Source of the DNA: a virus
Length of the DNA: 32,607 bases
Reading direction: 5' to 3' (one strand)
IMG/VR virus record: IMGVR_UViG_3300035204_001742
Coordinates: 1-32,607 of that record
The position numbers and the translations under genes were made by a program. Shown in pieces: positions 24,547 to 32,243 of this stretch (within the stretch, counting starts at the first letter, position 1; the number at the start of each line of letters is the position of its first letter). Under the pieces are notes generated by a model, which saw only the letters and a list, made by a program, of their open reading frames with translations, was not told the origin of the DNA and did not search any database.

Positions 24547-24970
24547 ATATGATTTCTCTTCCCCAACCACCCGTGCCAATATTTTTTATTTCGAATCCTC
24601 TTTTTTCGTAGAATAAGATGGCTTTTTGATTTTGAGGCTTTACTTCTAACTGTATATATTTTAAATTATTTAATCCGCAAAATTCTTCGCTCATTTTCAT
24701 CAAAGCGTTCCCTATCCCTTTGTTTAGGTAACGAGGATCAGTGCTGACATTTGTTACGTACAACTTTGCTTCTCCTTCGTAAGCAGCCACTAACCCAACA
24801 AGTGTCTCGCCATCAAAACACTCAAACTTGACAGCCTTGTTAAATAACTTCTCAGAGTATTCCTTAATATCTACATAAGTGCTTAATTCGGGTACGAAAA
24901 TTTTTTCACATTTAAACAAATGATTTTCTACCTGTTCCAAGGTTGCCATATTTTTTGAGTAACTAATCAT
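24530..24970 (-). CDS. GNAT N-acetyltransferase
   Basis: This 146-residue protein has the GNAT fold: VSTDPRYLNKGIGNALM carries the acetyl-CoA binding Q/RxxGxG/A-type loop (N-K-G-I-G-N), and KAILFYEKRGFEI is the conserved end. It probably acetylates an amino group on a sugar or small substrate of this module. The ATG at 24970 overlaps the preceding gene's TAG and has GAGG upstream. The ATG at 24949 lacks a ribosome site. Confidence 0.88.
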   Translation of the reverse strand: MISYSKNMATLEQVENHLFKCEKIFVPELSTYVDIKEYSEKLFNKAVKFECFDGETLVGLVAAYEGEAKLYVTNVSTDPRYLNKGIGNALMKMSEEFCGLNNLKYIQLEVKPQNQKAILFYEKRGFEIKNIGTGGWGREIIYEKKL

Positions 24971-25925
24971 TTTCTAACCTCGCTAGCCCAAGGCCGTATT
25001 TACCGAATTCATTTCCATTATAAAGCATATAAAATATATTGTCTAGCCTAAAGATATGTGGGTAATGAAGCATTTGACTATCCCATCCTTCTTTCGAGAA
25101 AGTTATACCTACGTTATCATCATCTCTGGTCCAATTAAATAAATCCTTAGAAAATGCATAACCAATTCTATAAGCATTGTTTTTGTTGTTTCTGAAATTT
25201 AGCGCAGATCTATATACAAAATACATATGATATTTTCCGTCATAAAAAAACACGTCTGGGCCTGCTTGGCATTCTGTATCTTCTAAAAGGTTGTTGATTA
25301 AATTTTTATTTTCTTTTTCCCAGTTAATGCCGTCTATAGAGGTAGCCATTCTAATTTTGTAAACAATCTCTGCTTTCTCCTTGTTAGCGATCCACTTGTT
25401 TCCTGCTAAATAGTACATATACCATTTTTTGTTAAATTTTCTTACTTTTGGCCCGCTTACCACAAACGGCTCATCGACACTATGGGAAAGAATTGGTCCC
25501 AGCCCTAGCCTTTTAAAGCTTTCTCCATCATTGCTGGTTGCTAAACCAATAGAAGTGTTGAAGGGTACGGATTTACATCTAGACCACCCAGCATAATATA
25601 AAAGCGTCTTACCTTCATGCCTTATCGTTGACGTAGGATATACGGCGTGTTCATCGAACGTTCCTAATTCTCCGAGGGGTAAAACTGGAGATTTAGACAC
25701 TCTAAGTACTTTACTTAAGTCTTTCTTATCTATATCTAAAAAAGCTGTGTATGATGTAGCCTGACCCTCTTCGTCATTTTTTGGTCGACACGAAAAATAC
25801 ACCCTAATAAAGTTATCAAAGACTAAAGCGCTAGCACACTGGGAATGACTAAACATCCAATCTCTCTCAACCCCATCGTTCCAAGACTGAGGGTTAAAAA
25901 TTTGACCTAGCTTTTTCCATTTCAT
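24963..25925 (-). CDS. Five-bladed beta-propeller glycosidase-like protein (GH43/GH32/GH130 type)
   Basis: This 320-residue protein has repeated beta-blade motifs typical of five-bladed glycosidases: VRVYFSC-like strands, FDEHAVYPTSTIRH, KTLLYYAG, KKWYMYYLAG, KYHMYFVYRS and NIFYMLYNGN. Recurring acidic residues follow W or Y, as in GH43, GH32 and GH130 relatives. It could trim or phosphorolyse a glycan. No signal peptide is present, so it acts in the cytoplasm or is a virion component. In a biosynthetic module a cytoplasmic processing role is more likely (inference). Catalytic residues cannot be assigned without alignment. Confidence 0.78.
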   Translation of the reverse strand: MKWKKLGQIFNPQSWNDGVERDWMFSHSQCASALVFDNFIRVYFSCRPKNDEEGQATSYTAFLDIDKKDLSKVLRVSKSPVLPLGELGTFDEHAVYPTSTIRHEGKTLLYYAGWSRCKSVPFNTSIGLATSNDGESFKRLGLGPILSHSVDEPFVVSGPKVRKFNKKWYMYYLAGNKWIANKEKAEIVYKIRMATSIDGINWEKENKNLINNLLEDTECQAGPDVFFYDGKYHMYFVYRSALNFRNNKNNAYRIGYAFSKDLFNWTRDDDNVGITFSKEGWDSQMLHYPHIFRLDNIFYMLYNGNEFGKYGLGLARLEND

Positions 25926-26623
25926 ATCAGAGAGTATGAATTTAAATATTTGTCTATGGTTTCTTCCGAATTAAACATCATTACGTCAATGATAGAAAGC
26001 CAAGGTAAGTGATCCTCTTCGAACTGTTTATAAGAAATAGGGCTACTTTTAATAAAAGATAGGGCAATGTTTTTATTTTTAAAATCTTTTTCGCTATAAA
26101 GGTTTATCCCTCCTATCGCGTTGATGTAAATTGTTGTAGATCTGTTTTCACAAATAGATAAAACTTTGTCTTGACCTTTTAGGCTGTGGTCTACGTCTAG
26201 ATCAGAAGAAATAATTATAGGTGTTTCAATATTTAAATGTTCTTTAACTCTTTTAATGCTATTTAACAAAAAATTAAACAAATTATCATCACCATACATT
26301 AGGCATTCTTCTACGAGGTTATAGGTCTTTTTAAAAAACGGTGCCCTTAAGTATAGAGAGCGTATTTGGTTTAGTAATTTCTTTCTATCTTTACGCCAAG
26401 AATCTGCTAGCGACCTATCGAATATATGTAAATAATCTGAGGCTTTTTTTATTGGCAATGTTATTTTTTTACTTTCGCCTTTAGATAGGACTTGATTTCT
26501 GTTTACCCACCCCCTTTTTGTATATTCGATATTGTCATATATAATAAATTCATCTACCGAGTTTATTAGTTGAAAGTATCCTATATAAGGGAAAAAATAG
26601 GGTTGCATGATTGCCGTTTTCAT
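25922..26623 (-). CDS. WbqC-like protein (copy 2)
   Basis: This 233-residue protein is a second WbqC-family member with the canonical opening (MKTAIMQPYFFPYIGYFQLI, then VDEFIIYDNIEYTKRGWVNRN). It is clearly related to, but well diverged from, copy 1 at 16572-17240. That suggests separate acquisition or an old duplication rather than a recent one. It directly follows the short DegT-like gene (overlap ATGA type), the classic pairing for this family, so the two probably act on the same aminosugar. Confidence 0.87.
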   Translation of the reverse strand: MKTAIMQPYFFPYIGYFQLINSVDEFIIYDNIEYTKRGWVNRNQVLSKGESKKITLPIKKASDYLHIFDRSLADSWRKDRKKLLNQIRSLYLRAPFFKKTYNLVEECLMYGDDNLFNFLLNSIKRVKEHLNIETPIIISSDLDVDHSLKGQDKVLSICENRSTTIYINAIGGINLYSEKDFKNKNIALSFIKSSPISYKQFEEDHLPWLSIIDVMMFNSEETIDKYLNSYSLI

Positions 26624-27219
26624 GTTTTATAAATGTCAAATTTTGATAAATCTTGATATTCTTGAGATACGTCTTTGTTGGTTTTCATACCCGCCATCAA
26701 TAATAGTCCTCGAGCAGCAGTATCTGGTGGCATATACATATTCCAACCAAGCATATCAAACTTATCTGTCAAGTGTGACACTGGGCCTCGTCCATGATAT
26801 CTAGCCTTTTTTAACCATTCGTATGCTAGCTCATTGTCGGTTAATATAGCTCCCCCTTTGCCAAGTTTAAGAATTTTCTTAGGCCCCGAAAAAGATAGAC
26901 ACATAAACTGCCCCTTTTTGTACATGTTTTTGGTAAACCTCAAAGCGCTATCCCAAACTGGCGTGGGAGACAATTTGTAGGAGCCTGTTAAAAGTTTGGA
27001 GCTTTTTTTAAATTTAACTTTTCCCCCTGCATGGATGATTTGACATGGGACAGACATATAGGTGTTACTTGGTATAGATATTTCTTTATCTTTAACGCCA
27101 AGATACTTCAAGCAAAGAAAAAGAGCGTTAGAACAGCTATCAACAGCGACGGAGTAGGGGGCTCCCGTATAACTGCCTAAAGCTTCTTCGAAATCAGAAG
27201 TTACTCTATGAGGGTTCAT
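26620..27219 (-). CDS. DegT/DnrJ/EryC1-like aminotransferase lacking the usual C-terminal half
   Basis: This 199-residue protein belongs to the PLP-dependent sugar aminotransferase family, whose members usually have about 370 residues. Visible landmarks are SCSNALFLCL (about 28-37), the Asn-Thr-Tyr of SNTYMS (about 51-56), VWDSALRF with the PLP-ring Asp90, and the Lys-bearing loop SFSGPKKILKLGKGG (about 109-123). So the cofactor-binding part is kept, but the smaller C-terminal domain is missing or very short. There is no sign of frame disruption within the gene, and both ends overlap neighbours normally. It may be a compact functional version, a partner of another protein, or a decayed gene kept in frame. 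Confidence 0.75.
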   Translation of the reverse strand: MNPHRVTSDFEEALGSYTGAPYSVAVDSCSNALFLCLKYLGVKDKEISIPSNTYMSVPCQIIHAGGKVKFKKSSKLLTGSYKLSPTPVWDSALRFTKNMYKKGQFMCLSFSGPKKILKLGKGGAILTDNELAYEWLKKARYHGRGPVSHLTDKFDMLGWNMYMPPDTAARGLLLMAGMKTNKDVSQEYQDLSKFDIYKT

Positions 27220-28124
27220 AATATCACATTATATTTTAAATCTTTATCGCCCTCATAATACTTAGAATGACAGTATTGAGCGAAATTTCCATCGTTCGCA
27301 TATCTTCTCCATAAGTCAGCGTAGCTATTTTTATATGTAGAAGCGTTGCCGGTGGAAAATTTTTCTTTTAAATATTCGCTGTTTGGTCGAACGTGGGGGT
27401 TTCTCCATGGAGTACCTCCCACGTTATATTCTTCCGAGGTTAACTCATAGCATAGTTCTTTCGTATATTTTACGACTCTTTTTTTCAAAACATTTTTAAC
27501 ATACCTAGACATATCTAAATCCATCCAAATAGGTGGCCTATATTGTGGCGCTTCAGAAAAGGGTTCTTCTGTGGAATACTTAATGTCTCTATTAAAAACG
27601 TTGTTCCTAAACCTAGTTAATTCCTTTGTCCTCATCATTATAGCACATCCGCCGGAGTTTGTTACTTCCTTAAAGTTTTCGAACTCATTTTCAGTTGTGT
27701 AATTGAAATAATTTTGCATGGCTTTTCGGTCGGCAGATTGATAACCAAGCAGCATATTCTCTTGAGAAACTAGCCCTATGTTATGCTCTTCTTCGAAAAT
27801 TTTTATCTGATTCATGATCGAAGTAGAAGATATTATAAGATCGCCGTCCGTAACAACCATATACTCTTCGTCAAAGTTTTCCTGAAAATGATCAAAAGCC
27901 AGCAAAGAAGCTCCCGCTAAATAATTGTCTCTAAATTGTATATAACCTTTTACATTTGGATTTGCGCAGATAACTGGTTTGATTTTGTTTGAATTAATGC
28001 TTCCGCTTTCATGAAAGTAAATTCTAGGCATCACGCCTTCTATAGCGCTAAAAGAATTTAAACACCTTTCTATAATAGAAGGACTAAACCATCCGGTCAT
28101 CAAAATTGGCATAGTTTTTTGCAT
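27216..28124 (-). CDS. GT-A glycosyltransferase-like protein
   Basis: This 302-residue protein has a GT2-like N-terminal half: ILMTGWFSPSIIERCLNSF, then EEYMVVTDGDLII with a DGD metal-binding motif (about 87-99). It also has NSGGCAIMMRTKEL, a GG segment typical of the acceptor region. The C-terminal part is unusual (WMDLDMSRYVKNVLKK and an aromatic-rich end). No specific family is assigned. It sits between the deleted GT8 gene and the DegT-like gene. No clear Shine-Dalgarno precedes the ATG. Confidence 0.65.
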   Translation of the reverse strand: MQKTMPILMTGWFSPSIIERCLNSFSAIEGVMPRIYFHESGSINSNKIKPVICANPNVKGYIQFRDNYLAGASLLAFDHFQENFDEEYMVVTDGDLIISSTSIMNQIKIFEEEHNIGLVSQENMLLGYQSADRKAMQNYFNYTTENEFENFKEVTNSGGCAIMMRTKELTRFRNNVFNRDIKYSTEEPFSEAPQYRPPIWMDLDMSRYVKNVLKKRVVKYTKELCYELTSEEYNVGGTPWRNPHVRPNSEYLKEKFSTGNASTYKNSYADLWRRYANDGNFAQYCHSKYYEGDKDLKYNVIL

Positions 28125-28133
28125 ATCGAATTA

Positions 28134-28448
28134 TTATAAAGACAAAGAGTCGGTTTTATAAAATAGCGCTTTTATTTCGTCAGGCAAATCAGGAATATAG
28201 TTAGTACGGTTAAGTGTCCGCGCAAATTGATCTCCTTGCCCCTCTGGAACATCGGCTGTAGTGGGGTTACTTCTAAAGTGCAGTATTTTTGGTTTGTTAT
28301 AATTTTCTTTAGGTATATAGTTTACGGAGCAAATATCCTCCTCGTGGTTTTCCCTTATTGTAAAGTGGGTATTGTCCGTGCCGTTAATGAGACTCATAAC
28401 TTCACATAAAGCAGGGGTCTCTTTAAACTCTCTGTTAACCAACTTCAT
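28134..28448 (-). pseudogene. Internally deleted GT8-like glycosyltransferase
   Basis: This 104-residue frame keeps the start (MKL) and the last 100 residues of the GT8-like gene at 22047-22889 (shared blocks ETPxLCxxM, NTHFT, ENHE, KPKILHFRSNP). About 165 residues between them are missing, including the DxD. The deletion is in frame, and the gene still follows asnB at a normal distance. Catalysis is not expected. A small folded remnant or regulatory role is possible but unlikely. Confidence 0.82.
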
Positions 28449-28453
28449 TCTTG

Positions 28454-29794
28454 CTAAAATCCTAATTTAGTGTTGGGGCTAAATGGTACGTTATTTTTTT
28501 GTAGGTACTCATGTATAGCTGATTTATAGTTTTTGTTTTTAAGATCTTGGCTTAAGTTTAAAAATTCTTGAACAACTTCTTTGTCTAGGAATGGATATCT
28601 AGTTTCTATTCCATAGGCTCCACCCACGTATTCTTCTTTTATGATATAAGATTCCATGCTGCTACCATAGAAACTGGCCCAAGGAAATATGTCCTCTAGA
28701 TTACTTGGAAATAATCCTCCAAAATTACTATGCATAAAATATCTACTTCCGTTAAATCCATAGTCAGAGATTATTTCGTCCGCACCCATGCCAGAAAGAC
28801 ATACTTTGTATCCATCTTTCTTAGCGTGCTCACACACCCAAGAAAGCCAATTGGACCCACTATCGCTAACTAGGTTTCTCCAAAACTCATTATAGTCTCC
28901 ATAGTCAGACTCAATCACGTAATTATATGGTTCAGTATTTTTTACTATGTAAGCATGAGCCTTGTTGTAGGCGTCTTCTCTTTTAAATAAGGTCTTATGG
29001 TAACAATCTGTTTCAAATTCAATTATACTTTTTCTTTCGTCTATTATTGCGTCATTCTCGTCACCTTTAACAGAATAAGCCTTGAATGCAATTTTTTGTT
29101 TTATAAGCTCGTTATATATAGCTCCGCTGTCATGCCCGCTACTTAAGCCAATAAAAATTTTCTTTTTACAATTTTGAGTTCTTTTTTCGATAGATTTTTC
29201 GAAAGCGGTAATCCATCCATCAAAGGAGTTATTTTTTTGTTCTAGGTTAAAAGTAGTAACTGGGTGGTCTATATGTACAACATGGTCAGAGTGAAGCATA
29301 TTAATTACCCTGATAGTATTCGGTGGCAATTTTTTTATGTTATTATGACCTGCTTCTTCTAGTGGTCTTTTGTAAGAGCTACATCCGAAAGTTTTGCCTT
29401 CTAAAGAATAGTAAACAGGCTTTGTGCTAAATGTATCAGTGGAAATGATCAATAAGCTTTTTGAAAAATCAATCAACGCTATAGCAAATTCTCCGTCAAG
29501 ATTTTGAGGGAATAGGGTTCCGTCACGTAAATAAGCATCAATTAAAGCCTCACCGTCGCTATTATAATTTCCATATTTTTTGTGGTTATAAATTTCCCCA
29601 TTATATAAACACGCGATATCGTTTTTTATAAAAGGCTGGGGGGTTATATCACCAGTAATGCTAAGTAAAGAATGAGCTATAAAAAAATCTTCAATTTTTA
29701 TTTCAGAAAGATGATCGGGGCCACGTAAATCAAGTAGGGTTTTCCCGTATCCTTCTTTTAATTGAGATAAATTTGAGCAATATATTCCGCACAT
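28454..29794 (-). CDS. asnB: Asparagine synthetase, glutamine-hydrolysing type
   Basis: This 446-residue enzyme pairs a class II glutamine amidotransferase domain with an ATP-dependent amide-forming domain. The true start is the ATG at 29794, since it exposes the nucleophile Cys2 (MCGIYC); the open frame runs upstream into the reductase gene. CLYNGEIYNH (about 62-71) is the glutaminase loop. The PP-loop is LSSGHDSGAIY (about 217-227; the family has SGGxDS), and SGMGADE lies further on. It is shorter than cellular AsnB, lacking part of the C-terminal domain, as many cluster-associated homologues do. In polysaccharide clusters such enzymes amidate a uronic acid or amino-acid side group. A truncated duplicate lies at 22891-23436. 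Confidence 0.88.
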   Translation of the reverse strand: MCGIYCSNLSQLKEGYGKTLLDLRGPDHLSEIKIEDFFIAHSLLSITGDITPQPFIKNDIACLYNGEIYNHKKYGNYNSDGEALIDAYLRDGTLFPQNLDGEFAIALIDFSKSLLIISTDTFSTKPVYYSLEGKTFGCSSYKRPLEEAGHNNIKKLPPNTIRVINMLHSDHVVHIDHPVTTFNLEQKNNSFDGWITAFEKSIEKRTQNCKKKIFIGLSSGHDSGAIYNELIKQKIAFKAYSVKGDENDAIIDERKSIIEFETDCYHKTLFKREDAYNKAHAYIVKNTEPYNYVIESDYGDYNEFWRNLVSDSGSNWLSWVCEHAKKDGYKVCLSGMGADEIISDYGFNGSRYFMHSNFGGLFPSNLEDIFPWASFYGSSMESYIIKEEYVGGAYGIETRYPFLDKEVVQEFLNLSQDLKNKNYKSAIHEYLQKNNVPFSPNTKLGF

Positions 29795-29795
29795 A

Positions 29796-30656
29796 CTATA
29801 CCCATCTTTGTAAGGACTCTCCCAAAGCTTCATTGACATCTCTCATCCTAACTCCAGTTGAAAGCAGTTTTGAATTGTCGAGCAAACAATTAGATCTTGG
29901 AGCTTTCGCTCCAAATTTGTAAAAATCTTCTTCGCTGTCAAAAAAGCTAAAATTATTTTTAATATTATATTTAGTCATGAGTCGCGCAACCTGTTCGGTT
30001 GACGCGGATCCAGAATTAACTATATTATAAATACCTTTAGGACAATCATTCTCAAATAAATCCAAACAAGCTTTAACAAAATCACCTCTATGAGAGATTG
30101 AATTTTCGGCATTTAATAGTTTGTCATAATTTTTTAATTTGCTTATGTAGTTCCTCGGATTGTCAAACTGGTCAAAGGGAATCCTTAGTCTACAAATATA
30201 AGAATTATCTTTATCAATTAAATCTTCGGCTAGCGCCTTGCATCCAGAATAAAAGGAACCATTATTAGTTTTAAAACAAAAATCGGGTGGGTCTTCCTCG
30301 GTATACGTTTTATCATATCCATTATAAATACATCCAGAAGATATATGTATGAGTGGAATACCTACGTCTGAACAGATATCCGATATCATTTTTGGTAATA
30401 CAACATTTCCCTCTATCGTTTCTGCCTTATGATCTTCGCAGGCATCTACGTTAGGTCTACCTATGTACCCTGAGCAATTAATAACTAATTCAAAATTATT
30501 CCTAGCTATATCAGTTGTTAAATAAGAATAAAGCACAGAATAATTAGTATAATCTATATTACCGCGCGATATCCCTCTATATGACAAACTCCTATATTCT
30601 AACTCATTTATGAATTGGCTTCCTATGTAGCCTGTCTGTCCTAATACTAATATCAT
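29796..30656 (-). CDS. RmlD-like dTDP-4-keto-6-deoxyhexose reductase
   Basis: This 286-residue short-chain dehydrogenase has a Rossmann GQTGYIG (residues 6-12), an NCSGYIGRPNVDACE segment, ISSGCIYNG, and Tyr-x3-Lys in FYSGCKALAED. It resembles RmlD and the reductase half of plant nucleotide-rhamnose synthases more than RmlB. It would reduce the 4-keto group of the RmlB product. As there is no RmlC (3,5-epimerase) in the window, the product may be dTDP-6-deoxyglucose, dTDP-fucose or 6-deoxytalose rather than rhamnose. It overlaps rmlA by four bases. Confidence 0.8.
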   Translation of the reverse strand: MILVLGQTGYIGSQFINELEYRSLSYRGISRGNIDYTNYSVLYSYLTTDIARNNFELVINCSGYIGRPNVDACEDHKAETIEGNVVLPKMISDICSDVGIPLIHISSGCIYNGYDKTYTEEDPPDFCFKTNNGSFYSGCKALAEDLIDKDNSYICRLRIPFDQFDNPRNYISKLKNYDKLLNAENSISHRGDFVKACLDLFENDCPKGIYNIVNSGSASTEQVARLMTKYNIKNNFSFFDSEEDFYKFGAKAPRSNCLLDNSKLLSTGVRMRDVNEALGESLQRWV

Positions 30657-31507
30657 AATAATCCTTCTAAATATAATTTATAATCGCTGTCTGGCATTTT
30701 GGCCGCTATTTCTATTAATTGTTTTTTATTTATGAATTTTCTCCGAAAAGAAGCTTCTTCGATACAACCTATTTTAATTCCTTGTCTATCTTCTATGACT
30801 TTAATGTACTGTGCTGACTCATGTAATGATTTAGGAGTCCCTGCGTCAAGCCAAGCACAACCTCTATTAATTTTTACTAGTTTTACAGATTTTCTTGCAA
30901 TATATTGATTAATTACAGAAGTTATTTCAAGCTCTCCTCTCTCAGAGGGTGAAACATATTTTTTAGTAATTTCTACAACATCTTTATCAAATAAGTATAG
31001 CCCCGGAACTGCATAATTGCTAGTTGGTTCCTCAGGCTTTTCTATAACGCTACCGAGTTTTCCTTCTACAAAATTAACTACCCCATATCTTGTGGGGTCT
31101 TTTACTTCATACCCAAATATAGTACCCCCTGTTCTAAAGGTTCTAAAAGCTTGGCCAAATACGCGACTTCCATAGAAAATATTGTCGCCAAGTATTAGCG
31201 CAACTTTATCATCTTTAATAAAAGTTTTAGCAATCAGAAAAGCCTGCGCTATCCCTTCGGGCTTCTTTTGAATCTTATAACAAATTTTAACACCAAATCT
31301 ACTTCCATTTCCTAATAACTTTCTATAATTGTTAATTTGATCAGGAGAAGAAATTAAACAAATATCTTTAATACCATTTTCAATTAATGTACAAAGAGGA
31401 TAATATACCATTGGTTTGTCATATATAGGCAGTAGCCCCTTATTGTTTACCAACGCAGTAGGATATAGTCTTGAGCTTGATCCACCTGTCAGAATTATTC
31501 CTTTCAC
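30653..31507 (-). CDS. rmlA: Glucose-1-phosphate thymidylyltransferase
   Basis: This 284-residue enzyme makes dTDP-glucose from dTTP and glucose-1-phosphate. The nucleotidyltransferase signature is close to the start (VKGIILTGGSSSRLYP, then NKGLLPIYDKPMVYYPL), with ILGDNIFYG and CAWLDAGTP further on. I start at the GTG at 31507, which puts the family's first residues in register and has AGGA just upstream. A second GTG at 31555 would add 16 unrelated residues. It is the first gene of the sugar module and probably its entry step. Confidence 0.93.
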   Translation of the reverse strand: MKGIILTGGSSSRLYPTALVNNKGLLPIYDKPMVYYPLCTLIENGIKDICLISSPDQINNYRKLLGNGSRFGVKICYKIQKKPEGIAQAFLIAKTFIKDDKVALILGDNIFYGSRVFGQAFRTFRTGGTIFGYEVKDPTRYGVVNFVEGKLGSVIEKPEEPTSNYAVPGLYLFDKDVVEITKKYVSPSERGELEITSVINQYIARKSVKLVKINRGCAWLDAGTPKSLHESAQYIKVIEDRQGIKIGCIEEASFRRKFINKKQLIEIAAKMPDSDYKLYLEGLL

Positions 31508-31514
31508 AATTCCT

Positions 31515-31542
31515 ATAATAGCAGGATAAAGCACAAAATCAA
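31515..31542 (-). promoter_or_regulatory. Possible sigma-70-type promoter for the glycan module
   Basis: On the minus strand TTGATT (31537-31542) and TATTAT (31515-31520) are 16 bases apart, with the rmlA GTG seven bases after the -10. Both hexamers are near consensus. This would give a leaderless message, so confidence is modest. Confidence 0.3.
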
Positions 31543-31555
31543 TTAAATACCGCAC

Positions 31556-31709
31556 GAATAAATTTAAATAATTATTAATATATATTCACTAGGGGGTTTT
31601 TTTTGTCGGGCAGATAAATTTTCACCCCCGCCCTGCGATTCTGTTAATAACTTGTTAATATGTTTTCTTAAAAAGGGGGGGGGTAGTAATCTATTAGCTC
31701 ATTTTCATA
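31556..31709. other. Intergenic region before the glycan module
   Basis: This stretch of about 150 bases has no gene. It is AT-rich at its left half and carries two G/C runs: a GGGGGT at about 31592-31597 can pair with ACCCCC at about 31632-31637, and a GGGC/GCCC pair lies inside. A run of eight G lies near 31675. It may form a hairpin in the leader of the module or in the tail of the 78-codon gene, but no U-run makes it a standard terminator. Confidence 0.4.
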
Positions 31710-31946
31710 CTAGAGTTCAGCATCACCATCGCCAGAAGGTGGCGGTAGTGACATGATGTGGTTGATGGTGTGCGTTGGGTCAGAAGACTTGCGCAGCATG
31801 GTAGCTATCAAGAGAATAGCAGGATATTCTTCCTTGTTGCATTGATGCCAATGGCCTAGCTCTTTCGTCCAGATCGCAGACTCCAGAGTTCTGCTGTTTT
31901 GAAAAACTGCGAAGTCTGGCGCGGGAGGTAAGGGGTCGTTTTCCAT
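31710..31946 (-). CDS. Small unknown protein
   Basis: This 78-residue protein begins MENDPLPPAPDFAVF and ends in a Pro/Gly/Asp-rich tail (PPPSGDGDAEL). It has a central ALLLIATMLRK-like helix (here YPAILLIATMLRK) and no signal peptide. No family is recognised. The ATG is one base after the stop of a 25-codon ORF, and GAGGTG lies 12 bases before it, so a short linked set of three small genes is likely. Confidence 0.65.
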   Translation of the reverse strand: MENDPLPPAPDFAVFQNSRTLESAIWTKELGHWHQCNKEEYPAILLIATMLRKSSDPTHTINHIMSLPPPSGDGDAEL

Positions 31947-31947
31947 T

Positions 31948-32025
31948 TTAATAATTACACCTCTGTTTTACTTGGTGCACGATTGAGAAAATACTAACAG
32001 TAAAGACTATGCTTGCGATAATCAT
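31948..32025 (-). CDS. Tiny hydrophobic ORF, possible membrane peptide
   Basis: This 25-codon frame (MIIASIVFTVSIFSIVHQVK, then QRCNY) is a single hydrophobic segment followed by a basic end, as in small membrane peptides. It begins one base after the stop of the 37-codon ORF and ends one base before the ATG of the 78-codon gene. Gene-like spacing on both sides supports it. Its small size means chance cannot be excluded. Confidence 0.4.
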   Translation of the reverse strand: MIIASIVFTVSIFSIVHQVKQRCNY

Positions 32026-32026
32026 T

Positions 32027-32140
32027 TTAGTTGTCTTGCAGTTCTGCGGTTGTTTGTTCTTCTTCCTCGGAAGGAAGGTTGATGCCCTCGCAAATAGCGT
32101 CAAGGAGTCTTTGTGTTTGTTCGTCGTCGTTGTTATTCAT
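32027..32140 (-). CDS. Small acidic protein at the start of a short operon
   Basis: This 37-codon frame begins MNNNDDEQTQRLLDAICEG and ends in a Glu/Gln-rich tail. It is strongly acidic and mostly helical. Its ATG lies six bases after the -10 of an excellent sigma-70 promoter, so its message would be leaderless or nearly so. No Shine-Dalgarno is present. It is followed by two more small ORFs with one-base gaps. Function unknown; small acidic phage proteins are often inhibitors of host enzymes. Confidence 0.5.
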   Translation of the reverse strand: MNNNDDEQTQRLLDAICEGINLPSEEEEQTTAELQDN

Positions 32141-32146
32141 TGGTAC

Positions 32147-32175
32147 AATATAGCACAGGAACACCCTCTTGTCAA
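32147..32175 (-). promoter_or_regulatory. Strong sigma-70-like promoter A
   Basis: On the minus strand a perfect -35 TTGACA (32170-32175), a 17-base spacer and TATATT (32147-32152) form a near-consensus host promoter. The spacer shares AGA at its start and CCTGTG near its end with promoter B. The ATG of the 37-codon ORF lies six bases after the -10. Probably an early or constitutive phage promoter. Confidence 0.72.
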
Positions 32176-32197
32176 GCATTGTTAATAACTTTCTTCA

Positions 32198-32243
32198 AGT
32201 AAGTTGGCATCCGGCGTGCTGGCCGCTCGCTCACAAGTTACTA
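32198..32243. repeat. 46-base imperfect inverted repeat, copy A
   Basis: It starts with a 24-base block (32198-32221; begins AGTAAGTTGGCATCC) and ends with AAGTTACTA (32235-32243), both identical to copy B. The 13 bases between differ. The ends AGTAAGTTG and CAAGTTACT can pair with one mismatch. It lies 22 bases before the -35 of promoter A, after the structured region. Confidence 0.85.

Noticed and set aside
31592-31637. GGGGGT/ACCCCC pair as a terminator
   Set aside because: The arms are far apart, and no T-run follows the stem on either strand, so it is described only as a possible structure.
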